A stretch of DNA of 46,753 bases from Palleronia caenipelagi (GCF_007004065.1 NZ_VFSV01000028.1:1-46753); one strand, 5' to 3'. Shown: positions 27,597-36,957, counted from the stretch's first letter. Made by a program: numbers and translations. The notes: generated by a model from the sequence alone, not told the origin.

Positions 27597-29918
27597 GTGC
27601 CGTCATTTTCAACGACACTTGAGCAAGCGATTCACCAGGCACTTGCGCTGGCCAACTCCCGTCGGCATGAGCTGGCAACGCTGGAGCATCTGCTCCTCGC
27701 GCTGACCGACGAGCCCGACGCCGCCCGCGTGATGAAAGCCTGTTCGGTGGATCTGGACGAACTGCGTCAGACCGTCACCGATTTCATCGACGACGACCTG
27801 TCGACGCTAGTCACCGATGTGGAAGGCAATGAGGCCGTCCCGACCGCCGCTTTCCAGCGCGTGATCCAGCGCGCCGCAATCCATGTGCAATCCTCGGGCC
27901 GCAGCGAGGTCAGCGGCGCCAACGTGCTGGTCGCGATCTTCGCAGAGCGAGAGTCGAATGCCGCCTATTTCCTGCAGGAACAGGACATGACCCGTTACGA
28001 TGCGGTGAATTTCATCGCTCATGGCGTGGCCAAGGATCCGTCCCATTCTGAAACGCGGCCGATCACCGGGTCGAACGATGAAGAAGAGGCGTCCGCCGAG
28101 GTGGACGAGGGCAAATCCGACAGCGCGCTCGCAAAATACTGCGTGGACCTGAATGCCAAGAGCAAAAAGGGCGACGTGGACCCCCTGATCGGGCGTGAGC
28201 ACGAGGTCGAACGCTGCATCCAGGTGCTGTGCCGCCGCCGCAAAAACAACCCCCTCCTCGTGGGGGATCCCGGCGTGGGCAAGACTGCCATCGCTGAGGG
28301 TCTGGCAAAAAAGATTGTCGAGGGTGAGACCCCCGAGGTTCTGTCCGAGACGACCATCTATTCACTCGACATGGGCGCGCTCCTCGCCGGCACCCGCTAT
28401 CGCGGCGATTTCGAGGAGCGGCTGAAGGCTGTGATGCAGGAGATGGAAGAGCACGACGACGCAGTGCTTTTCATCGACGAGATCCACACGGTGATCGGCG
28501 CCGGGGCGACCTCCGGCGGCGCTATGGACGCGTCGAACCTGCTGAAACCAGCACTGCAGGGCGGCAAGCTGCGTTGCATGGGTTCGACCACCTACAAAGA
28601 GTTTCGTCAGCACTTTGAGAAAGACCGCGCGCTGAGCCGCCGGTTCCAGAAGATTGATGTGAATGAGCCTTCTGTCGAAGACAGCATCAAGATTCTCATG
28701 GGACTGAAGCCGTACTTTGAGGACCACCACGACATCCGCTACACGCATGATGCGATCAAAACGGCGGTGGAGCTCTCGGCCCGTTACATTAATGACCGCA
28801 AGCTGCCCGACAAGGCCATCGACGTGATCGACGAGGCTGGTGCGGCGCAGCATCTGGTCGTCGAGTCGAAGCGGCGCAAGACCATCGGGACGAAAGAGAT
28901 TGAGGCTGTCGTGGCGAAGATCGCACGCATCCCACCGAAGAACGTCACCAAAGACGACGCCACGCTGCTGAAAGACCTGGAAATCTCGCTGAAACGCGTC
29001 GTGTTTGGTCAGGATGCCGCCATCGAAGCGCTGTCGTCGTCGATCAAACTTGCCCGTGCAGGTCTGCGCGAGCCGGAAAAGCCCATTGGCAACTATCTCT
29101 TTGCCGGCCCAACCGGCGTCGGCAAGACCGAGGTCGCCAAACAGCTTGCCAGCACGCTGGGGGTGGAACTGCTACGCTTCGACATGTCGGAATACATGGA
29201 GAAACACGCGGTCAGCCGGCTCATCGGCGCGCCGCCGGGCTATGTGGGCTTCGATCAGGGCGGACTGTTGACCGATGGGGTCGACCAGCATCCTCACTGC
29301 GTGCTGCTCCTCGACGAGATCGAGAAAGCGCACCCCGACGTGTTCAACATCCTGTTGCAGGTGATGGATCACGGGACGCTCACCGACCACAACGGCCGGT
29401 CCGTCGATTTCCGCAATGTTATCCTGATCATGACCTCGAATGCGGGCGCTGCCGAGCAGGCGAAGGAAGCCATCGGCTTTGGGCGCGACCGGCGCGAGGG
29501 CGAGGACACTGCGGCCATTGAGCGGACCTTCACGCCCGAATTCCGCAATCGTCTGGATGCGGTGATCTCCTTCGGCGCGCTGCCGAAAGAGGTGATCCTA
29601 AAGGTCGTGGAAAAGTTCGTCCTTCAGCTTGAGGCGCAACTCATGGATCGCAATGTCTCGATTGAGCTGACCCATCCCGCCGCCGAATGGCTCGCGGACA
29701 AAGGCTACGACGACAAGATGGGGGCCCGTCCGTTGGGCCGCGTCATTCAGGAGAGCATCAAGAAGCCGCTGGCCGAGGAACTCCTGTTTGGCAAGCTCGC
29801 CAAGGGTGGGTTTGTGCGCGTCGGTGTGAAAGATGACAAGATCGATCTCCAGATCGATCCGCCCGAAACGCGGCAGCTGTCGTCGAAGAAAAAACCTCCG
29901 CTCCTGACGGCCGACTAA
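27597..29918 (+). CDS. clpA: ATP-dependent Clp protease ATP-binding subunit ClpA
   Basis: AAA+ unfoldase that feeds substrates, including N-end-rule proteins delivered by ClpS, to ClpP. The 773-residue protein has an N-domain (FSTTLEQAIHQALALANSRR), D1 AAA module with Walker A GDPGVGKT (223-230) and IDEIHTVIGAG, D2 module with GPTGVGKTEVAKQL and LLDEIEKAHPDV, and a ClpP-docking loop with IGF (KEAIGFGRD). The start is GTG 27597, with AAAGGAG seven bases upstream; the open frame extends 31 codons earlier but that part is unlike ClpA. No clpS lies directly upstream. A strong terminator follows. Confidence 0.96.
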   Translation: MPSFSTTLEQAIHQALALANSRRHELATLEHLLLALTDEPDAARVMKACSVDLDELRQTVTDFIDDDLSTLVTDVEGNEAVPTAAFQRVIQRAAIHVQSSGRSEVSGANVLVAIFAERESNAAYFLQEQDMTRYDAVNFIAHGVAKDPSHSETRPITGSNDEEEASAEVDEGKSDSALAKYCVDLNAKSKKGDVDPLIGREHEVERCIQVLCRRRKNNPLLVGDPGVGKTAIAEGLAKKIVEGETPEVLSETTIYSLDMGALLAGTRYRGDFEERLKAVMQEMEEHDDAVLFIDEIHTVIGAGATSGGAMDASNLLKPALQGGKLRCMGSTTYKEFRQHFEKDRALSRRFQKIDVNEPSVEDSIKILMGLKPYFEDHHDIRYTHDAIKTAVELSARYINDRKLPDKAIDVIDEAGAAQHLVVESKRRKTIGTKEIEAVVAKIARIPPKNVTKDDATLLKDLEISLKRVVFGQDAAIEALSSSIKLARAGLREPEKPIGNYLFAGPTGVGKTEVAKQLASTLGVELLRFDMSEYMEKHAVSRLIGAPPGYVGFDQGGLLTDGVDQHPHCVLLLDEIEKAHPDVFNILLQVMDHGTLTDHNGRSVDFRNVILIMTSNAGAAEQAKEAIGFGRDRREGEDTAAIERTFTPEFRNRLDAVISFGALPKEVILKVVEKFVLQLEAQLMDRNVSIELTHPAAEWLADKGYDDKMGARPLGRVIQESIKKPLAEELLFGKLAKGGFVRVGVKDDKIDLQIDPPETRQLSSKKKPPLLTAD

Positions 29919-29929
29919 GTCAACAAAAG

Positions 29930-29964
29930 CCCCCCGCATGATAGAAATGCGGGGGGTTTTCTTT
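29930..29964. terminator. Bidirectional terminator between clpA and the MscS gene
   Basis: Perfect 10-bp stem CCCCCCGCAT/ATGCGGGGGG with a 7-base loop. TTTTCTTT follows on the plus strand, and CTTTTG follows on the minus strand. It can end both clpA and the convergent channel gene. Confidence 0.9.
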
Positions 29965-29974
29965 GCTCTGATGA

Positions 29975-31339
29975 TTACTTGTCCAGCAGATCGTCGGCCT
30001 TGCCGCCTTCAACAGCTGTATCCAACTGTTCTTGCAGATCCCCGACCTCATTTGCGAGATCTGTATCCGATGCGGTATTGCGAGGTTCCTCAGACGGGGG
30101 ACGGGATGGCGCAGGCTCGGACACGCTGCCCTCCGACGCTCCCGCAATCGGCACCCCCTCGGGAAAGATAATCTCGCGCGCATCGTCGGGCATGCTGATC
30201 CCGGCCTCCATCAGCGCCCGCTTGACCCGGCGGATGACCACGGATTGAAGCTTGACCGCTGAAATCTGGTGCCCGTCGAACCAATAGCGGATCTTCATGT
30301 TCACCGTGGAGGAGCCCAGTGCGTCGGCCAACACCGTGGGTTCGGGGTCGCTCAGGACCGCGTCGATCTGGCCAAGCTCCGAGAGCACCACATCCTGCAC
30401 CTCGCTGATCGAGGCGTCGTAACCGATGCCCACATCGACCGTTCCTTGCCTCTGCGGGCTGGCAGAAAAGTTCTCGATATCCGATTTGTAGATCGTGGCG
30501 TTGGGGATCTGGATGTGGTTGCCCTCGGAGGAGACGAGGATCGTACTCCGGGTGTTCATGCTATGCACCACCCCTTGATGCCCGGCCACGCTGATAAAAT
30601 GTCCGCGACTAAACGGACGGCGCAGGCTTAGGAGCAAGCTGGCGAGGAAGTTCTCGGCGATGTCGCGGAAGGCAAAGCCAACCACGATCCCGACCACTCC
30701 CGCACCGCCCAGCAGCGACAGGGCGAGCTGGGTCAATCCGCAAATCTGCAGCACCACATAGACACCGGTAAGAAACACGGGGAAGGCGACGGCGCGCGCA
30801 GCGATGTCGCGCAGGAAGGGCGACTCGATCCGGGTGCGAAACAGCCGTCGCATGCCTGCCGCAATTCCGCGTGAGACGTAGTAGGCCAGCGTGATGATCA
30901 CTATACCTATCACGAGCAGCGGCAGGACCTGCACGGTTTTCTTGATCACCTTACGCAGTTCCCGCACCGCAGGTTGCAGTGTAAGTCCCTCAAGCGCCGT
31001 AATCTCCAGCCGGTTCACAACAGCGACAACACCATCGGTCTTAGCCGCGAGATTGCGCGCCCAGTCCACGTCCTTGGTCGCTTCGGCGGTGCCATCGATA
31101 AAGACGATCCCATCCTCCACCTTGACTGAGATATCCTCATACCAGCCAGTGGCATCGAGGATGCCGGTGATCCGCGCGGCGATGTCGGCGTCACTGGCCT
31201 GCCCGGTGACAGACACCGCCTGATCGGTGCTGACCACATCGCTGCTGCTCTCGGCACCCGCTGTCTGGGCAGAGACCTGCCCGCCCGGCAGAAATAGAGC
31301 GAGAGACAGGATCAAGAGACAGGTTCTTAGGAAAATCAT
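29975..31339 (-). CDS. BON-domain mechanosensitive channel, MscS family
   Basis: Predicted 454-residue inner-membrane channel of small conductance. It has a signal peptide (cleavage near VSA-QT, residues 24-26) and a periplasmic BON domain (about 50-115: ITGILDATGWYEDISVKVEDG, GVVAVVNRLEI). Hydrophobic segments follow at ~138-158, ~183-205 and ~208-228. The last is the pore helix with GGAGVVGIVVGFAFRDI, and the cytosolic MscS beta domain comes after it (RRPFSRGHFISVAGHQGVV, NATIYKSDIENFS). The C-terminal ~60 residues are acidic and Pro/Ser-rich. MscS channels release solutes on hypo-osmotic shock. The BON domain, usually lipid- or envelope-binding, may tether or tune the gate (inference). It is divergent from the amylosucrase gene. 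Confidence 0.9.
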   Translation of the reverse strand: MIFLRTCLLILSLALFLPGGQVSAQTAGAESSSDVVSTDQAVSVTGQASDADIAARITGILDATGWYEDISVKVEDGIVFIDGTAEATKDVDWARNLAAKTDGVVAVVNRLEITALEGLTLQPAVRELRKVIKKTVQVLPLLVIGIVIITLAYYVSRGIAAGMRRLFRTRIESPFLRDIAARAVAFPVFLTGVYVVLQICGLTQLALSLLGGAGVVGIVVGFAFRDIAENFLASLLLSLRRPFSRGHFISVAGHQGVVHSMNTRSTILVSSEGNHIQIPNATIYKSDIENFSASPQRQGTVDVGIGYDASISEVQDVVLSELGQIDAVLSDPEPTVLADALGSSTVNMKIRYWFDGHQISAVKLQSVVIRRVKRALMEAGISMPDDAREIIFPEGVPIAGASEGSVSEPAPSRPPSEEPRNTASDTDLANEVGDLQEQLDTAVEGGKADDLLDK

Positions 31340-31476
31340 CGCCGCGCACCCCCCTTACGACTTCCGCACGCAACGCGTGGGCAGCCGGATTGTTCCCCGC
31401 CCCACGAAGTCAGGAGCGCTTGCTCCCCCCGACGGAAAGGATGTAGCTGCGGTCAGCCGACCCGGTGGAGATCCAG

Positions 31477-33378
31477 ATGACGCAAACTCCCGCTTCGCAC
31501 TTGTCCGACGACGACCTCTTTGAGCTGCGCTGGACGCGGGCGGCGCGGGATCTTCTGACACCGCTTTACCGGCTTTATGGCGACGCGATGGCGCCGGAGG
31601 AACTCGAAGCACGGATCCGCGAGCTCCTGACACAGAAATGGGCGGAGCGCCCTGCGGATCTGAAGACGCTCGACATGAAACGTGACCTGATCCCCGACTG
31701 GTTTCTGGCGCAGGAGATGGCGGGTTATGTGTTCTACGTGGACAAGTTCGCGGGCAGCATGAAGGGCGTGGCCGAACGAATCCCCTATCTGCAATCGTTG
31801 GGCATCACCTACGCGCATTTCATGCCCTGCCTGATGCCCCGCCCCGGCGATTCGGATGGCGGCTACGCGGTGATGGATTACGGGCAGATCGACCCGCGTC
31901 TGGGCACCATGGCAGAGTTCAGCGAAACCGCGCGCCAGATGCGCGCCACCGAGATCAGCCCCTGCATCGACATGGTGCTTAACCACACCGCCCGAGAGCA
32001 CGAATGGGCCGAAGCGGCCCGCGCGGGCGATGCGTTTTATCAGGGGTTCTACCACCTCTTCGACGACGAGATGGTGCCGCTGCAATATGAGCGCACTTTG
32101 CTGGAGGTCTTCCCCAATCAGGCGCCGGGGAATTTCACCTTTGACCCGGAAATGGGCAAATGGGTCTGGACCACATTCAACACCTTTCAGTGGGATCTGA
32201 ACTGGGCCAATCCGGAGGTCTTTCTCGCCGTTATGGGCATCATCCTCGATCTCGCCAATGCGGGTGCCGAGGTGCTGCGGCTCGATGCCGTGGCCTTTAT
32301 GTGGAAACGCATGGGCACGGTTTGCCAGAATGAGCCCGAGGTGCATGACATCCTTCAGGCGATCAATCAGGCGGCCTCGATCGCCGCGCCGGCCACAATC
32401 TTCAAAGCCGAAGCGATTGTCGGACCGCACCAGCTCGTCCCCTATCTGGGCGAGGGCCGGCACGCGGGTAAGGTCTCTAACCTCGCCTACCACAACTCGC
32501 TGATGGTGCAGTATTGGTCGGCGCTGGCCACGGGCCGCAGCGACCTGATGACACACACGCTCAAGACGCATTTTCCACAGAGTTTCCTCGGCGCAGAGTG
32601 GGGCACCTATCTGCGCTGTCACGACGATATCGGCTGGGCGATCACCGATGACGATGCCCGTGCGGTCGGGGTGACAGGGGACGGGCACCGCCGCTTCCTG
32701 GCGGAGTTCTACGCTGGACGGTTCCCCGGCAGCTTTGCCCGTGGTGCGGATTTTCAGGTGAATGAGGCGACCGGCGACGCCCGCACCAATGGCAGCCTTG
32801 CCTCCCTGACCGGTCTGGAACTGGCGTTGGAAAGCGGCGATCCCGAGGCGATCAGCGTGGCCCAGCGCCGGATCCTTATGGGCCACGCACTGATCGCAGG
32901 CTTCGGCGGCATCCCCCTGATCTACATGGGCGACGAGATCGGCCTGCTGAACGATCACAGTTATGCAGAGGACCCGGATCTGGCCGGGGACGGCCGCTGG
33001 ATGCATCGCCCGCCCATGGATTGGGAGATCGCTGGATGCGCCCCGCTGGCCCAGACCCATCACGGCGAGATCTGGCGCGGGGTGCAGCACATCCTCGCCA
33101 CCCGCGCCCGTGTCCCCGCCCTGCGGGGCGATGTGCCGACGGATATCCTCGACGCCGGCCATGACCGGCTGTTCTGCATCCGGCGCAACGGCTACACGGA
33201 CGAGGTGATCGGGATCTTCAACGTCACCGCCCACAGACAGGAGATCGCAGCCTCTGCACTGGGCCTGAATGCGGCAGACCTCCCCCGCGATCTGCTGACC
33301 GATGAGCCGCCGACACGGGCCGAGGACCGCATCGTCCTGCCGCCCTATGGCGCGCTCTGGCTGCATCTGGCGCATTGA
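31477..33378 (+). CDS. ams: Amylosucrase (GH13 family)
   Basis: Glucosyltransferase that uses sucrose to elongate an alpha-1,4-glucan, releasing fructose. The 633-residue length fits Neisseria polysaccharea amylosucrase (636). Alpha-amylase-type motifs are SDGGYAVMDY, IDMVLNHT, EVLRLDAVAF (nucleophile Asp270), FKAEAIV (acid/base Glu312) and LRCHDDIGW (Asp383). The spans WTTFNTFQWDLNWANP and PLIYMGDEIGLLND are closer to amylosucrases than to trehalose synthases or sucrose phosphorylases. ATG 31477 was chosen as GGTGGAG stands six bases before it; GTG 31465 would add four codons. No sucrose uptake, glycogen or fructokinase gene lies nearby. It is divergent from the MscS gene. Confidence 0.88.
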   Translation: MTQTPASHLSDDDLFELRWTRAARDLLTPLYRLYGDAMAPEELEARIRELLTQKWAERPADLKTLDMKRDLIPDWFLAQEMAGYVFYVDKFAGSMKGVAERIPYLQSLGITYAHFMPCLMPRPGDSDGGYAVMDYGQIDPRLGTMAEFSETARQMRATEISPCIDMVLNHTAREHEWAEAARAGDAFYQGFYHLFDDEMVPLQYERTLLEVFPNQAPGNFTFDPEMGKWVWTTFNTFQWDLNWANPEVFLAVMGIILDLANAGAEVLRLDAVAFMWKRMGTVCQNEPEVHDILQAINQAASIAAPATIFKAEAIVGPHQLVPYLGEGRHAGKVSNLAYHNSLMVQYWSALATGRSDLMTHTLKTHFPQSFLGAEWGTYLRCHDDIGWAITDDDARAVGVTGDGHRRFLAEFYAGRFPGSFARGADFQVNEATGDARTNGSLASLTGLELALESGDPEAISVAQRRILMGHALIAGFGGIPLIYMGDEIGLLNDHSYAEDPDLAGDGRWMHRPPMDWEIAGCAPLAQTHHGEIWRGVQHILATRARVPALRGDVPTDILDAGHDRLFCIRRNGYTDEVIGIFNVTAHRQEIAASALGLNAADLPRDLLTDEPPTRAEDRIVLPPYGALWLHLAH

Positions 33379-33483
33379 CACAGAGCAGGGGTTTTCAACC
33401 CCGCCCCGATGGCCTATGAGCCCCCATCCCCGTGGGCCCACCCTTGGAGGCGGCGGGGCAGTCAAACTTTAGGAGAATTCGAT

Positions 33484-34128
33484 ATGGCTGGAGAAATCCC
33501 AGACATCGTCGCGACCGAACGTACGGGAACCGGCAAGGGGGCCGCCCGTCAAGCTCGTCGTGATAACCTTGTCCCCGGAATCGTGTATGGGGGCGACGCT
33601 GATCCCCTTCCGATCAACATCCCCTTCAACGTTCTGCTGAAGAAGCTGAAGGCTGGCCGCTTTCTGGCGACGCTCTTCAACCTGAAGGTCGAAGGCCATG
33701 AGGACGTGCGCGTCATCTGCCGCGGCGTTCAGCGCGACGTGGTGAAGGACCTGCCGACCCACGTGGATTTCATGCGTCTGCGCCGCACCAGCCGCGTGTC
33801 GCTCTACATCCCCGTTGAGGTGGTGGGCGAGGACAACTGCCCCGGCCTGCGCAAGGGCGGCGTGCTGACCATGGTTCGGACCGAAGTCGAGCTGCGCTGC
33901 ACCGCCGGTGACATCCCCGAAAAGGTGGTGATCTCCGTCGAAGGCAAAGAGATCGGCGACACGCTGCACGCCTCCGAGGTGGACCTGCCCGAGGGCACCC
34001 GCTTCACTATCGACCGTGACTTCGTGATCGGCAACATTCAGGCTCCGTCCGGTCTGGCCAGCCAGTCCGATGATGACGAAGACGAAGTGGCAGCCGACGA
34101 AGTGCCCGCGATCGAAGTCGAAGATTGA
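33484..34128 (+). CDS. rplY: 50S ribosomal protein L25/general stress protein CTC
   Basis: 5S rRNA-binding large-subunit protein of the longer CTC type. The 214-residue product has the L25 domain ([28 protein letters not shown]) and the C-terminal TL5/CTC beta domain (HVDFMRL, VPVEVVGE-like [33 protein letters not shown]), and ends in an acidic tail. AGGAG stands before ATG 33484. It is followed by a clear terminator, then pth. Confidence 0.95.
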   Translation: MAGEIPDIVATERTGTGKGAARQARRDNLVPGIVYGGDADPLPINIPFNVLLKKLKAGRFLATLFNLKVEGHEDVRVICRGVQRDVVKDLPTHVDFMRLRRTSRVSLYIPVEVVGEDNCPGLRKGGVLTMVRTEVELRCTAGDIPEKVVISVEGKEIGDTLHASEVDLPEGTRFTIDRDFVIGNIQAPSGLASQSDDDEDEVAADEVPAIEVED

Positions 34129-34161
34129 TCCGGGACCGCTTCACGCGGTTCGGAGAGATGA

Positions 34162-34196
34162 GGGCAGGCGGCACCCACCGCTTGCCCTTTTTCTTT
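34162..34196 (+). terminator. Terminator between rplY and pth
   Basis: 10-bp stem GGGCAGGCGG/CCGCTTGCCC with one G-T pair and a 6-base loop, then TTTTTCTTT. It lies ~34 bases past the rplY stop and 48 bases before pth. Confidence 0.88.
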
Positions 34197-34243
34197 GCCT
34201 CCCCGATAACTCGCCGCAGGCGGCATGACGGAGCGGACGCGGT

Positions 34244-34942
34244 ATGAAACTCTTTGTGGGGCTCGGCAATCCCGGCGCAAAATACGCGAAAAACCGGCAC
34301 AATATCGGCTTCATGGCCCTCGACCAGATCGCCTCGGATCACGGGTTTCCGGCCTTCCGGTCGAAATTTCAGGGATTGGTCTCCGAGGGTCGGCTGGGCT
34401 CGGAACGGGTCGCGCTCTTGATGCCGCAAACCTACATGAACAAGTCCGGCCAGTCCGTGGGCGAGGCGGCGCGGTTCTACAAGATCGACGCAAGCGACGT
34501 GGTGGTGTTCCACGACGAAATCGACCTCGCCCCCGGAAAGCTGAAGGCCAAGACCGGCGGCGGCCATGCGGGCCATAACGGTCTTCGGTCGCTGCACCAG
34601 CATATCGGCCCCGACTATCAGCGCGTGCGCATGGGGGTTGGCCATCCGGGGCACAAAGACAAGGTGCCGGGCTACGTGCTCCATGATTTTGCCCGCGCCG
34701 ATCAGGACTGGCTCGACGACATGCTGCGCGGGATTTCGGACGGAGCCGTGGCGCTGGCCGCGGGCGATCAGGCGAAGTTCTCTAATGCCGTGGCCCTGCG
34801 CCTGAACCCACCGCGCTCGGGCACCGGACAGAAAGCCCCCCAGCCCCGCAAGACGCCCGACCCGGCACCGGTAAAGCCGGAGCCCGCCGCAGAGGACGAC
34901 ACCCGGTCCGCGCTGCAAAAGCTGGTCGACCGCTTCCGCTGA
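34244..34942 (+). CDS. pth: Peptidyl-tRNA hydrolase
   Basis: Frees tRNA from peptidyl-tRNAs that drop off the ribosome. The 232-residue protein has FVGLGNPGAKYAKNRHNIG (Asn9, catalytic His19), MPQTYMNKSG, VVFHDEIDL (Asp) and GGGHAGHNGLRS. Compared with E. coli Pth (194) it has a ~40-residue Pro- and charge-rich C-terminal extension ending SALQKLVDRFR, usual in alphaproteobacteria. GGAG lies upstream of ATG 34244. The rplY–pth order is common in proteobacteria. Confidence 0.96.
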   Translation: MKLFVGLGNPGAKYAKNRHNIGFMALDQIASDHGFPAFRSKFQGLVSEGRLGSERVALLMPQTYMNKSGQSVGEAARFYKIDASDVVVFHDEIDLAPGKLKAKTGGGHAGHNGLRSLHQHIGPDYQRVRMGVGHPGHKDKVPGYVLHDFARADQDWLDDMLRGISDGAVALAAGDQAKFSNAVALRLNPPRSGTGQKAPQPRKTPDPAPVKPEPAAEDDTRSALQKLVDRFR

Positions 34943-34963
34943 AACACACCATCGCAAGGGGGC

Positions 34964-34984
34964 CGATTTTTCGCAGAAAAATCG
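34964..34984. terminator. AT-rich hairpin between convergent pth and parA-like gene
   Basis: Perfect 9-bp inverted repeat CGATTTTTC/GAAAAATCG with a 3-base loop, 22 bases after the pth stop codon and just before the stop codon of the convergent ATPase gene. The T and A runs are within the stem; it may work as a weak terminator for both directions. Confidence 0.4.
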
Positions 34985-34992
34985 CTCTCTGC

Positions 34993-35616
34993 TCAGCTGA
35001 GTGCGCGAAGGATCTCTTCGGAGAGCGCGGAAATTTCGTCGCTCCATGCGCCCCTGCCCTGCTCCTGTACCCCGCGCCCATGGCCGAGGCTCTCGGCATA
35101 GGCGACCCGGTTGCCCAACACCGTTTCAGCCCGCACCACCTCGCGCTCGGCCAGAGCCTCGGTGATCTCATCAGAGATCCGCGTCCCTGCCTTGAACCGG
35201 TTCAGCACCACCATCGTCGGCACCCCGACCCGCTCGGCCAGCTCAAGGATCGAATCGAGCGCCCACAGGTCTACCTGACTGGTCGCCACCGGCACGAGCA
35301 CCAAGGATGATTCGCGGAGGGCCGGGCGCAGGTCGCTGTCCACCTTGGGGGGCGTGTCCACGATGACGAAATCATGGGTCTTGGCCATCTTCTTGCACTC
35401 ATATCCGGCACCCCAGGCGCTGGCGGTGCTGAATTCCATGCCGGGATCCCCCGCCTCGTCGCGGGTCATGAACCAACGACCCAGAGAACCCTGCGGATCG
35501 GTGTCCACCACCGCCACGGAATGGCCTGCGCGCGACAGGGCCACGGCAAGGTTAACGGCGAGGGTGGTCTTGCCGGACCCGCCCTTTTGCTGCGCGACGG
35601 TGATGATCTGTCCCAT
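34993..35616 (-). CDS. ParA-family ATPase (orphan)
   Basis: Predicted 207-residue MinD/ParA-type P-loop ATPase. It starts MGQIITVAQQKGGSGKTTLA (deviant Walker A at ~10-18), then has VDTDPQGSLGRW, VIVDTPPKVDSDLR and VVLNRFKAGTR. It is shorter than chromosome-segregation ParA and no parB or centromere repeats are near, so it is an orphan ParA, a group used to position various cargo. ATG 35616 was chosen because AAGGGGC stands upstream and the conserved core starts there; 28 more codons are open. It is divergent from the transglycosylase gene and convergent with pth. Confidence 0.85.
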   Translation of the reverse strand: MGQIITVAQQKGGSGKTTLAVNLAVALSRAGHSVAVVDTDPQGSLGRWFMTRDEAGDPGMEFSTASAWGAGYECKKMAKTHDFVIVDTPPKVDSDLRPALRESSLVLVPVATSQVDLWALDSILELAERVGVPTMVVLNRFKAGTRISDEITEALAEREVVRAETVLGNRVAYAESLGHGRGVQEQGRGAWSDEISALSEEILRALS

Positions 35617-35754
35617 GGATGCCCCTTGTGCCTGTGGCGCAACCCTAGACCGGTCGGCAAAGGCCCGCAATCGCCCTGTCTTTGCACTTGCCGAATACAT
35701 CGCAGCAGATCATCGTCTGGACAAAATAACAGCAGAAATTTGAGGAGCCGAGCA

Positions 35755-36897
35755 ATGAAACTGAGCAGACGTGCCGCAATTCTGGGCCTTGGCGCGGTTG
35801 GGCTGACCGCTTGTGGCGGCGGCGGAGGCGGTGTCACCCGCGCCGTCGCGCAGGAGTCGATGCCCAGCGTCCCCAACCCGGGCTGGGATGCCTGGGTGGC
35901 CAATTTCCGGCCCCGTGCCCTGAATGCGGGTGTCTCGGGCGCAACCTTTGACCGGGCCTTTGCCAATGCAGGCTTTCTGCCCGGCGTGATCGAGCGCGAC
36001 CGCAACCAGACGGAGTTCACCCGCACGCTGGAGGATTACCTTCAGATTGCCGCTGCGGATCATAAGGTCGAGCAGGGTCGCGCCGCCTTTGGCCGCCAGC
36101 GCGGCACCCTTCAGGCCATCGAGGCCCGTTACGGCGTCGAAGCCGAGGTGGTCGCGGCTGTCTGGGGGCTGGAGAGCCGCTATGGCACGCGGCGCGGCAC
36201 GATCCCCGTGGTCTCCTCGACCTCGACGCTGGCGTATAACGGACGCCGGGGCGCATTTTTCGAGCAACAGCTCGTGGCCGCCTTGAAGATCCTGCAAAAC
36301 GGCGACACCACGCCCGAGCGGATGGTGGGCAGCTGGGCAGGGGCCATGGGCCACACCCAGTTCATTCCGACGTCGTACCAGAGCCTCGCCGTGGATTTCA
36401 CCGGCGACGGGCGGCGCGACATTTGGTCGGATGATCCGACGGATGCACTGGCCTCGACGGCGAATTACCTCGCTCGGAACGGCTGGCGACGTGGTGAGCC
36501 GTGGGGTTATGAGATCACCGCCTCCCGGCAGGGGTCGGGCGGCACGGTGATCCAACCGCAGTCTGGCGGACCGCGCTTCCGCGTCTTCCATAACTTCAAC
36601 GTCATCAAGCGCTACAATAATTCGACGAATTATGCGCTGGGTGTCGGCCATCTGTCAGATCGCCTCGGCGGCGCCGGTCCGATTCAAGGACGCTTCCCCC
36701 CGGATCGGTTTGGGCTGACCCTCGATGATCGGATCGCGCTGCAACGCCGCCTGAACGCCGCTGGTTTCGACGCCGGAACGCCGGACGGGGTGATTGGCTC
36801 CGGGACCGAAGCCGCCATTCGCGGTTACCAGAGCGCCCGTAGCCTGCCCGTCACCGGCCAGCCCTCACGTGCGTTGCTGGCCCAGCTCGGCGGCTGA
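35755..36897 (+). CDS. Lytic murein transglycosylase (MltB-like lipoprotein)
   Basis: Cleaves peptidoglycan glycan strands with formation of 1,6-anhydro ends. The 380-residue protein begins with a twin-Arg-containing signal (SRRAAILGLGAVG) and the lipobox LTAC (Cys20), then a Gly-rich linker, and an SLT_2-type catalytic domain with the catalytic glutamate Glu140 in WGLESRYG and GSWAGAMGHTQFIPTSY. The C-terminal ~60 residues (LTLDDRIALQRRLNAAGFDAG and following) form a peptidoglycan-binding domain of the PG_binding_1 type. GAGGAG precedes ATG 35755. It acts in the periplasm, anchored to a membrane. Confidence 0.92.
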   Translation: MKLSRRAAILGLGAVGLTACGGGGGGVTRAVAQESMPSVPNPGWDAWVANFRPRALNAGVSGATFDRAFANAGFLPGVIERDRNQTEFTRTLEDYLQIAAADHKVEQGRAAFGRQRGTLQAIEARYGVEAEVVAAVWGLESRYGTRRGTIPVVSSTSTLAYNGRRGAFFEQQLVAALKILQNGDTTPERMVGSWAGAMGHTQFIPTSYQSLAVDFTGDGRRDIWSDDPTDALASTANYLARNGWRRGEPWGYEITASRQGSGGTVIQPQSGGPRFRVFHNFNVIKRYNNSTNYALGVGHLSDRLGGAGPIQGRFPPDRFGLTLDDRIALQRRLNAAGFDAGTPDGVIGSGTEAAIRGYQSARSLPVTGQPSRALLAQLGG

Positions 36898-36916
36898 TCG
36901 ACAGCCCAACCGTCAG

Positions 36917-36949
36917 AGCGCCCGGTCCCGCACAGGCCGGGCGCTTTTT
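36917..36949 (+). terminator. Terminator after the transglycosylase gene
   Basis: Perfect 9-bp stem AGCGCCCGG/CCGGGCGCT with an 11-base loop, followed by a T run. It ends just before the left end of the IS5-family remnant. Confidence 0.88.
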
Positions 36950-36957
36950 CATGCCCT

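Noticed and set aside
33388-33402. GGGGTT/AACCCC hairpin after the amylosucrase gene as terminator
   Set aside because: Stem of six pairs and no T run; too weak to list as a terminator, though it may slow read-through into rplY.
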